The translations under genes were made by a program, and so were the position numbers. From NCBI GenBank assembly GCA_002238685.1, contig MPMV01000019.1, positions 1 through 64,000 on the forward strand: a stretch of DNA of 64,000 nucleotides, given 5' to 3'. Of this stretch, positions 58,302-64,000 are shown in pieces. This DNA is from a bacterium EF100-94H03 bin56 (GTDB lineage Bacteria; Pseudomonadota; Alphaproteobacteria; SP197). A model generated the notes under the pieces. The model had not been told where the DNA came from, did no database searches, and saw only the letters and a program-made list of their open reading frames with translations. How positions within the stretch are numbered: the stretch's first letter is position 1; each line of letters starts with the position of its first letter.

Positions 58302-59177
58302 CTAGCGCGTCGGGATCGGGGTTTCGCCGGCGTAGTCGTAGAAGCCGCGGCCGGACTTGCGGCCGAGCCAGCCCGCCTCGACGTACTTGGCGAGCAGTGG
58401 GCACGGGCGGTACTTGGTGTCGGCGAGGCCGTCATAGAGCACCTGCATGACGGAATAGCAGACATCGAGGCCGATGAAGTCGGCGAGCTCGAGCGGGCCC
58501 ATGGGATGGTTGGCGCCGAGCCGCATCGCCGTGTCGATGGAGTCGACGGTGCCGACGCCCTCGTAGAGGGCATAGACCGCCTCGTTGATCATCGGCAGCA
58601 GGATACGGTTGACGATGAAGGCGGGGAAATCCTCGGCGTTGGCCGGCACCTTGCCGAGTTCCAGCGTCAGCGCGCGAATGGTATCGAAGGTCTCGCCGTC
58701 GGTGGCCAGCCCGCGGATCAGTTCCACCAGGTTCATCATCGGCACCGGGTTCATGAAGTGCATGCCCATGAACTTTTCCGGCCTGTCGGTGGCTGCCGCA
58801 AGGCGTGTGATGGGGATCGACGAGGTGTTGGTGCAGATGATGGCATCCGCCTTGAGGGTCGATGTCAGCTCGACAAGAATCTCCTTCTTGACCTTCTCGT
58901 TCTCGGTCGCGGCCTCGATGACACAGTCGCAGTCAGCCAGTCCGACATAGGAGTCGACCACGGCAATGCGGCCGAGCGCGGCATCCATCTGTTCCTGATC
59001 GATGACACCACGCCGCCGCTGACGCTCCATGTTCGAACGCACCACCTCGAGGCCGGCTTGCGCGAGGGCCCGCGACGCATCGATAATCACGATGTCGTAT
59101 CCCGCCAGGGCACAGACGTGGGCGATTCCCGACCCCATCTGGCCGGCACCGATCACGCCAATGCTCCTGATCTTCAT
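58302..59177 (-). CDS. 3-hydroxyacyl-CoA (3-hydroxybutyryl-CoA) dehydrogenase
   Basis: A 291-residue NAD-dependent dehydrogenase. The dinucleotide fold is [20 protein letters not shown] (5-24), followed by [18 protein letters not shown] near residue 92, [14 protein letters not shown], and the catalytic His region [19 protein letters not shown] near residue 137. [18 protein letters not shown] and [19 protein letters not shown] lie in the C-terminal domain. It interconverts acetoacetyl-CoA and 3-hydroxybutyryl-CoA. It is 22 bp after etfA and the last gene of the ccr-mcd-etf cluster, where it fits the early ethylmalonyl-CoA or butyryl-CoA steps. The start at 59177 is supported by the fold beginning at residue 4. 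Confidence 0.93.
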   Translation of the reverse strand: MKIRSIGVIGAGQMGSGIAHVCALAGYDIVIIDASRALAQAGLEVVRSNMERQRRRGVIDQEQMDAALGRIAVVDSYVGLADCDCVIEAATENEKVKKEILVELTSTLKADAIICTNTSSIPITRLAAATDRPEKFMGMHFMNPVPMMNLVELIRGLATDGETFDTIRALTLELGKVPANAEDFPAFIVNRILLPMINEAVYALYEGVGTVDSIDTAMRLGANHPMGPLELADFIGLDVCYSVMQVLYDGLADTKYRPCPLLAKYVEAGWLGRKSGRGFYDYAGETPIPTR

Positions 59178-59199
59178 GCCCAACAGCCTGTCCCCCCGG

Positions 59200-60153
59200 T
59201 CACCGCGGCTGGATGCCTCTTTGCTCAAGTTCGGCCTTCAGCTCGGGAACGGCATCGAAGAGGTCCGCAACCAGACCGAAATCGGCAACCTGGAAGATCG
59301 GCGCCTCCTCGTCCTTGTTGATACAGGCGATGACCTTGCTGTCCTTCATGCCGGCCAGGTGCTGGATGGCGCCCGAGATGCCGACGGCAAGATAGAGTTC
59401 CGGCGCCACCACCTTGCCGGTCTGTCCCACCTGGTAGTCATTGGGCACGTAACCGGCATCGACAGCGGCCCTGCTGGCGCCAACGGCCGCTCCGAGAATG
59501 TCCGCCACCTCTTCGAGCATGGCGAAGTTGTCACCGGACTTCATGCCGCGGCCACCCGAAATGACCACGCGCGCCGTGGTCAGTTCCGGGCGCTCGCTGC
59601 CGGATAGCGCGGCGCCCTCGAAGCTGGAGAGACCGGCATCGGCCGCGCCCGACACCGCCTCGACGGGAACCGCCGTGTCGCTCTCTTCAGCGCCGTCGAA
59701 GGCCGTTGTGCGAACCGTGACAAAGACGATGTCGTCGGTTGACTGGACCGTGGCCATGGCATTGCCGGCGTAGATCGGGCGCACGAAGGTATCGGCGGCA
59801 ACCACTTCGGTGATGTCCGAGACCTGCTGCTTGTCGAGCAATGCTGCGGCCCGCGGCATGATGTTCTTGCCGGTGGTCGTTGCCGGCGCCACGACATGGC
59901 TGTAGTCCGGCGCCAGGCGGGCCATGAGCGGGGCAACGTTCTCGGCGAGCTGAGCTTCGAGCGGTGCCTCATCGGCAAGAAGAACCCGGGCAACGCCGGC
60001 GGTCCGGGAAGCGGCTTCAGCCACCGCTCCGCAACCGCTGCCCGCCACCAGGACAGTGATGTCGCCACCCATCTCCCGGGCGGCCGTCACGGCGCTCCCG
60101 GTGGCCGCCGCAAGTTCCTGATTGTCGTGTTCCGCATAGACCAGTATCGCCAT
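59200..60153 (-). CDS. etfA: Electron transfer flavoprotein alpha subunit
   Basis: A 317-residue protein. The N-terminal domain opens [17 protein letters not shown]. The C-terminal FAD domain has [20 protein letters not shown] near residue 205, [20 protein letters not shown] near residue 256, and [20 protein letters not shown] near residue 280, the standard ETF alpha signature. With EtfB it takes electrons from acyl-CoA dehydrogenases, here plausibly methylsuccinyl-CoA dehydrogenase. Its ATG lies 1 bp after the etfB stop. The longer frame to 60249 is not used because it overlaps etfB. Confidence 0.96.
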   Translation of the reverse strand: MAILVYAEHDNQELAAATGSAVTAAREMGGDITVLVAGSGCGAVAEAASRTAGVARVLLADEAPLEAQLAENVAPLMARLAPDYSHVVAPATTTGKNIMPRAAALLDKQQVSDITEVVAADTFVRPIYAGNAMATVQSTDDIVFVTVRTTAFDGAEESDTAVPVEAVSGAADAGLSSFEGAALSGSERPELTTARVVISGGRGMKSGDNFAMLEEVADILGAAVGASRAAVDAGYVPNDYQVGQTGKVVAPELYLAVGISGAIQHLAGMKDSKVIACINKDEEAPIFQVADFGLVADLFDAVPELKAELEQRGIQPR

Positions 60154-60154
60154 G

Positions 60155-60904
60155 TCAGATCGCTCCGGCGTCGTTCTGCAGCTTGTCCACCAGTTCCCCG
60201 ACAGAACCGACCTTGATGCCGCTCTTGCGGCGTGGCGGTTCCTCGACACTGACCACCTTCAGGTGGGGCGTCACGTCGACACCGAGTTCTTCAGGGGTTC
60301 GCTTGGCGATTTCCTTCTTCCGCGCCTTCATGATGTTGGGGAGTGACGCGTATCGTGGATCATTGAGTCTGAGGTCCACGGTGATGATCGCCGGCAGCGT
60401 CAGCATCACCGACTCGAGCCCGCCATCAACCTCGCGCACGACCTTGAGCGAACCGTTTGCCGCCTCGATCTTCGACACGAACGTGCCCTGGGCCCAGCCC
60501 AGCAGCCCGGCGAGCATCTGGCCGGTCTGGTTGGCGTCGTCATCAATCGCCTGTTTGCCGAGGATGACCACGTCGGGCGACTCCTCGGCGACGATACGGG
60601 CGATCATCTTGGCCACGGCAAGCGGCTCGAGATCACCGTCGTGAACGACATGGATGGCCCGATCGGCACCCATGGCCAGCGCGGTGCGCAGGGTTTCCTG
60701 ACTCTGGGTCGGTCCCAGGGACAGGGCGATCACCTCGGTGGCGGTTTCCGCCTCCTTCATGCGAATCGCTTCCTCGACGGCGATCTCGTCGAAGGGATTC
60801 ATCGACATCTTGACGTTGGCAAGATCAACGCCCGAACGGTCCGCCTTGACGCGCACCTTCACGTTGTAATCAATGACCCGCTTGACCGGGACGAGCACTT
60901 TCAT
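60155..60904 (-). CDS. etfB: Electron transfer flavoprotein beta subunit
   Basis: A 249-residue protein of standard length. [39 protein letters not shown] and [13 protein letters not shown] form the nucleotide-binding half. [20 protein letters not shown] near residue 115 is the AMP site. The C-terminal arm has [28 protein letters not shown]-type sequence (the recognition loop region). It pairs with EtfA. ATG at 60904 gives the family N-terminus. It is 119 bp downstream of the adenosyltransferase gene, so an internal promoter is possible. Confidence 0.96.
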   Translation of the reverse strand: MKVLVPVKRVIDYNVKVRVKADRSGVDLANVKMSMNPFDEIAVEEAIRMKEAETATEVIALSLGPTQSQETLRTALAMGADRAIHVVHDGDLEPLAVAKMIARIVAEESPDVVILGKQAIDDDANQTGQMLAGLLGWAQGTFVSKIEAANGSLKVVREVDGGLESVMLTLPAIITVDLRLNDPRYASLPNIMKARKKEIAKRTPEELGVDVTPHLKVVSVEEPPRRKSGIKVGSVGELVDKLQNDAGAI

Positions 60905-61023
60905 GGCGTGCCTCTCCAGGCGCTTGTTGTGACAAGGGAATATCGGAATCCGCGGCAGGAATTCGCAGGGCACACTAAGACCGCTCGATTGCCGGAGTCA
61001 ACGAAACGTCGGCGCATGCCGGC

Positions 61024-61593
61024 TCACCCTTCCCGGGTGGCGCCGGGAGCCCACAGATGATCGGCGCGGCCGTTGTCGTTGAGATGGCGCGCCATCACGA
61101 AGAGGTGATCGGAGAGGCGGTTGGTGTATTCGAGAACCGCCGGATTGACGGTCTCCTCGAGGGAGAGCGCGGTGATCAGGCGTTCGGCCCGGCGTACCAC
61201 TGTACGCGCCAGGTGAAGCCACGCCGAAACATCGGATCCTCCTGGCAGGATGAAGGAGGTCAGCGGTTCGAGGCCGGCGTTCATGGTATCGATTTCACTC
61301 TCGAGACGCGCCACCTGGGCGGGAGTGATCCGCAGCGCTCCGGCACCGCGGCGGCCTTCCTCGGGCACGGCAAGATCGGCCCCGAGATCGAAGAGATCGT
61401 TCTGGACACGCGCCAGCATCGCGTCGCAGTCACCATCGGCATGCACCCTGGCAAGGCCGATCACGGAGTTCGCCTCATCCACGGTGCCGAAGGCCTCGAT
61501 CCTGAGGGCGTGCTTGGCCACCCGGCTGCCGTCGCCCAGGGACGTCTCGCCCCGGTCTCCGCCACGGGTATAGATCCTGTCCAGCCTGACGAT
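61024..61593 (-). CDS. Cob(I)alamin adenosyltransferase, PduO type, apparently starting at ATC
   Basis: A 189-residue PduO-type ATP:cob(I)alamin adenosyltransferase. The N-terminal ATP site YTRGGDRGETSLGDGSRVAK and the downstream RIEAFGTVDEANSVIGLARV, FILPGGSDVSAWLHLARTVV, RRAERLITALS and YTNRLSDHLFVMARHLN are all present. Relatives begin M-V-K-L-x-x-I-Y-T-R. Here the matching frame begins ATC-GTC-AGG-CTG at 61593, with GGGAGGG 8 bp upstream and no ATG, GTG or TTG in a suitable place. The first ordinary start, GTG at 61521, would remove the ATP-binding loop. So either ATC is used or the ATG was mutated. It makes adenosyl-B12 for nrdJ and for the mutases of the ethylmalonyl-CoA pathway. Confidence 0.85.
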   Translation of the reverse strand: MVRLDRIYTRGGDRGETSLGDGSRVAKHALRIEAFGTVDEANSVIGLARVHADGDCDAMLARVQNDLFDLGADLAVPEEGRRGAGALRITPAQVARLESEIDTMNAGLEPLTSFILPGGSDVSAWLHLARTVVRRAERLITALSLEETVNPAVLEYTNRLSDHLFVMARHLNDNGRADHLWAPGATREG

Positions 61594-61597
61594 GGTT

Positions 61598-61795
61598 CTA
61601 CCCTCCCTGCATGACGAGAAACATGATGGCGAGAAGGACCAGTGCAGCCAGCTGAAATCCCACGCGAAAGCGCATCATGCGGTTGCCGTGACGCCGGTTG
61701 AACTCGCCTCCGCGGGCAAACCCGCCGATGCCGACGAAAAGGGCGATGAGGGTGAGAGCAACAAAGCCCAGGATCGCATAGCCAATCCAGTTCAT
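61598..61795 (-). CDS. HIG1-domain twin-transmembrane protein
   Basis: A 65-residue protein with two membrane helices (about 4-24 and 45-63) joined by the loop GGEFNRRHGNRMMRFRVGFQ. The loop sequence, with Asn, Arg-Met/Leu-Met-Arg-x-Arg-V and Gln, is the hallmark of the hypoxia-induced (HIG1, PF04588) family called twin transmembrane protein in alphaproteobacteria. Mitochondrial and rhodobacterial members bind cytochrome oxidase, so a respiratory role is likely. It ends 4 bp before the adenosyltransferase reading frame and follows mcd by 36 bp. Confidence 0.85.
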   Translation of the reverse strand: MNWIGYAILGFVALTLIALFVGIGGFARGGEFNRRHGNRMMRFRVGFQLAALVLLAIMFLVMQGG

Positions 61796-61831
61796 GATGT
61801 CACCGCCCTCTTCCGGTCGGGGCCGCCATGA

Positions 61832-63478
61832 TCAGTTCGCCACGGCGAGCAGTCGCCTGGCAATCACATGTGCCTGGATTTCCGCCGCACCCTCGAAGAT
61901 GTTGAGGATACGGGCATCGCACAGCAGCCGGCTTGCCTCGTACTCGAGGGCATAGCCGTTGCCTCCATGGATCTGCAGGGTGTTGTCGGCCGCCGACCAG
62001 GCCACCCGGGCGCCGAGAAGCTTGGCCATGCCCGCCTCGAGATCGCAGCGCCGCCCGGAGTCCTTGCGCCGCGCCGCGTACCAGCACAGCTGGCGGGACA
62101 TCATCGTCTCGACGGCCATCCACGCGAGCTTGTTGGCAACACGCGGGAACCCGGCGATGGCACGCCCGAACTGTTGACGCTCCAGGGCATAGGCCAGACC
62201 TGCTTCAAGAGCGGCCTGGGCCACCCCGGTGGCCCTGGCTGCAGTCTGGATGCGCGCAGACTCGAACGTCGCCATCAGTTGCTTGAACCCCCTGCCCTCT
62301 TCGCCGCCAAGCAGGCTCCCGGCCGGAACCTCGAAGTGGTCGAAGCCGATCTCGTACTCCTTCATGCCACGATAGCCGAGAACGCCGATCTCGCCACCCG
62401 ACATGCCGGGAGCGGGGAAGGGGTCGTCCCCGGTGCCACGCGGCTTTTCGGCCAGAAACATGCTCAAGCCCCGGTAACCCGGTTCATCCCCATCGGTACG
62501 CGCCAGGAGTGTCATGAGATCGGCACGGGCAGCATGCGTGATCCAGGTCTTGTTGCCGGTGACGTGGTAGCAGTCGCCGTCGCGTACTGCGCGGGTCGCG
62601 AGGCTGCCGAGGTCCGAGCCTGTGCCCGGTTCCGTGAAGACCGCTGTCGGGATGATGTCCCCGGAAACGATGCCCGGGAGCCATCGCTGCTGCTGTTCGG
62701 GCGTGCCGCCGGTGATGATGAGTTCGGCAGCGATCTCGGTGCGCGTGCCGAGCGAGCCGACGCCAATGTAACCGCGCGAGAGCTCTTCGGTGACCACGCA
62801 CATCGCCACCTTGGAGAGACCGAGACCGCCGTGCTCCACAGGCACAGACAGTCCGAAGACGCCGAGGTCGGCCAGTTCCCGCAGAATCTCGAGGGGAATC
62901 AGTTCGTCACCAAGATGCCAGGCGTGCGCCCTGGGCCTGATGCGCTCGTCGGCATAGCGGCGGAACTGGTCGCGGACCATGACAAGGTCAACTTCGAGTC
63001 CGGCGTCGGCGACACGCCCTTCGCCGAGGAGAAGGGCGAGCCGGGAGAGGCTCTCCTTCGTCGATCCGCGGTTGATCAGATCCGCCACGTCATCGGTCCA
63101 CAAGGCATGGAGATCCTCACCGCTGACCGCAAGATCACGCAGGCGCACGATTTCCCCCTGGCTCATGGCAATGCCGCCGGTCAGTTGGGCGAGGGACTCC
63201 TGGAAGGCGCAGTCGAGTACAAGCTGTTCCGTTTCGCCGAACCGCCCCTCCGGCTCCAGGGATTCGGCCCAGCGGAGCATCTGGCGCAGGCTCTCGACAC
63301 AGGTTGCCACCCAGGCAAGGCCGTGGACCGCATGCTGGCATGAATCGATGCGCCGGGAATCGATGGCGCCACCGGCATCAACCACCATGCTCCTCACTCC
63401 TGCGCGGGCCGCGCCGAGAAGGCGGTCGGCGGCGTCAAGGGCGCCGCGGCAGCGTGCGAGAAGAGCGTCGGCGTTCAT
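61832..63478 (-). CDS. mcd: Acyl-CoA dehydrogenase, probable (2S)-methylsuccinyl-CoA dehydrogenase
   Basis: A 548-residue flavoenzyme. The C-terminal 390 residues are a normal acyl-CoA dehydrogenase, with TAVFTEPGTGSDLGSLATRA near residue 283, GNKTWITHAARADLMTLLAR near residue 312, GYALERQQFGRAIAGFPRV near residue 435 and LQIHGGNGYALEYEASRLL near residue 505. The first 160 residues are an extra helical domain of the kind found in Mcd. With crotonyl-CoA carboxylase/reductase directly upstream (6 bp), the ethylmalonyl-CoA pathway enzyme that makes mesaconyl-CoA is the best call. Electrons would go to the EtfAB encoded 2 kb downstream. A different acyl-CoA substrate cannot be ruled out from sequence alone. 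Confidence 0.85.
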   Translation of the reverse strand: MNADALLARCRGALDAADRLLGAARAGVRSMVVDAGGAIDSRRIDSCQHAVHGLAWVATCVESLRQMLRWAESLEPEGRFGETEQLVLDCAFQESLAQLTGGIAMSQGEIVRLRDLAVSGEDLHALWTDDVADLINRGSTKESLSRLALLLGEGRVADAGLEVDLVMVRDQFRRYADERIRPRAHAWHLGDELIPLEILRELADLGVFGLSVPVEHGGLGLSKVAMCVVTEELSRGYIGVGSLGTRTEIAAELIITGGTPEQQQRWLPGIVSGDIIPTAVFTEPGTGSDLGSLATRAVRDGDCYHVTGNKTWITHAARADLMTLLARTDGDEPGYRGLSMFLAEKPRGTGDDPFPAPGMSGGEIGVLGYRGMKEYEIGFDHFEVPAGSLLGGEEGRGFKQLMATFESARIQTAARATGVAQAALEAGLAYALERQQFGRAIAGFPRVANKLAWMAVETMMSRQLCWYAARRKDSGRRCDLEAGMAKLLGARVAWSAADNTLQIHGGNGYALEYEASRLLCDARILNIFEGAAEIQAHVIARRLLAVAN

Positions 63479-63484
63479 CCGTCC

Positions 63485-64000
63485 CTAGCCTTCGAGAACG
63501 TCCTCGAGGGTGCGCAAGCCCGGTCGCGGGGACTGCACGAGAACCGCCATGTTGCCCGGCTTGTGCTGGTTGGCCCGCATCTTCATGTGGGCGCGGGGAA
63601 TGTCATCCCACGAGAAGACTTCCGACATGCAGGGATCGATCCGACGCTCAATCATCAGCCGGTTGGCCTGTGCCGCCTGCATGAGATTGGCAAAGTGGCT
63701 GCCCTGGATACGTTTCTGGCGCATCCACACGAAGCGCGCATCGAAGGTGATGTTGTAGCCGGTGGTGCCGGCGCAGAACACCACCATGCCACCGCGCTTG
63801 ACGACAAAGCACGAGACCGGGAACGTCGCCTCGCCCGGGTGTTCGAAGACGAAATCGACATCGTTGCCCTTGCCGGTGAAGGACCAGATGGCCTTGCCGA
63901 ACTCGCGGCACTTCTTCATGTAGGCGCCGTAGCCCGCGGTATCCGAGACCTCGGGCAGCCGCCCCCAGCAGTCGTAGTTCTTGCGGTTGATGACGCCGCG
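63485..64000 (-). CDS. ccrA: Crotonyl-CoA carboxylase/reductase, C-terminal part
   Basis: The C-terminal 171 residues of a medium-chain dehydrogenase-type protein that continues beyond the right edge. GVINRKNYDCWGRLPEV, then FVFEHPGEATFPVSCFVVKR, FCAGTTGYNITFDARFVWMR, QKRIQGSHFANLMQAAQANR and NQHKPGNMAVLVQSPRPGLR match crotonyl-CoA carboxylase/reductase very closely, including the EHPGE(A/S)TFPVS block. The enzyme reductively carboxylates crotonyl-CoA to ethylmalonyl-CoA with NADPH and CO2. It is the defining enzyme of the ethylmalonyl-CoA pathway for acetyl-CoA assimilation in bacteria that lack isocitrate lyase. It leads directly into mcd. Confidence 0.95.
   Translation of the reverse strand, partial: RGVINRKNYDCWGRLPEVSDTAGYGAYMKKCREFGKAIWSFTGKGNDVDFVFEHPGEATFPVSCFVVKRGGMVVFCAGTTGYNITFDARFVWMRQKRIQGSHFANLMQAAQANRLMIERRIDPCMSEVFSWDDIPRAHMKMRANQHKPGNMAVLVQSPRPGLRTLEDVLEG

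Noticed and set aside
1-64000. CRISPR array or rRNA operon
   Set aside because: No regularly spaced repeats of CRISPR length and no rRNA sequence were seen. The only structural RNA found is tRNA-Thr.

Overview
The window is a 64 kb, GC-rich chromosomal stretch that reads as an alphaproteobacterium. The grounds are the hemC-hemD-HemX-like-HemY-like cluster, a TIGR02302/DUF4175-type protein, a HIG1-type twin-membrane protein, a cobalamin-dependent ribonucleotide reductase, an argH-lipoprotein-lysA block, and the ccr/mcd genes of the ethylmalonyl-CoA pathway. The organism looks like an aerobic heterotroph with a B12-heavy metabolism, and it carries a proteorhodopsin-family gene. Order and genus cannot be fixed from the sequence alone.

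Layout. 1-4 kb: partial amidase, a cystathionine-type PLP enzyme, and a SoxR regulator divergent from an MFS exporter, with a textbook SoxR promoter between them. 4.1-16.8 kb: one long minus-strand run whose transcription order is periplasmic sugar-type binding protein, double ABC ATPase, a 118-residue repeat protein, two oversized permeases, a microbial rhodopsin, a flotillin, an SCP2-like protein, an alpha/beta hydrolase and a LigI-like amidohydrolase. 17.1-21.0 kb: the divergent plus-strand operon of a LacI-family regulator, a sodium/solute symporter and a lactonase-type metallo-beta-lactamase-fold enzyme. Two LacI-type operators 32 bp apart lie between the two operons. I infer that they form one regulon for uptake and hydrolysis of an unknown, possibly lactone-type, substrate, with a light-driven ion pump built into the importer operon. 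This is the most unusual system in the window.

21-24.6 kb is a recombination scar. Partial copies of the 3' ends of the lactonase, the indolepyruvate oxidoreductase and soxR lie around an intact VOC gene. A 2 kb island carrying a broken IS1634-type transposase and a mobile mystery protein A/B (XRE/Fic) pair sits inside one copy of the duplicated block.

24.5-30.7 kb: fused indolepyruvate ferredoxin oxidoreductase, class III aminotransferase, DAO-type oxidase, tRNA-Thr(CGT). 30.8-34.9 kb: heme biosynthesis operon. 35-44.5 kb: small membrane and periplasmic proteins, cytochrome b561, a TPP enzyme with a creatininase-family partner, acetyl-CoA synthetase, an Ldh2-type dehydrogenase, a nucleoid-protein-like gene and a methyltransferase. 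44.5-55 kb: nrdJ, plsC, a DUF218 gene, ftsX, ftsE, the DUF4175 gene, lysA, a tiny lipoprotein and argH, nearly all closely packed on the minus strand. 55-57.5 kb: an MFS permease and a second Ldh2-type dehydrogenase. 58.3-64 kb: a minus-strand cluster of ccr, mcd, HIG1 protein, cobalamin adenosyltransferase, etfB, etfA and 3-hydroxyacyl-CoA dehydrogenase. It joins acetyl-CoA assimilation, its electron acceptor and its B12 cofactor supply. The adenosyltransferase appears to begin at an ATC codon.
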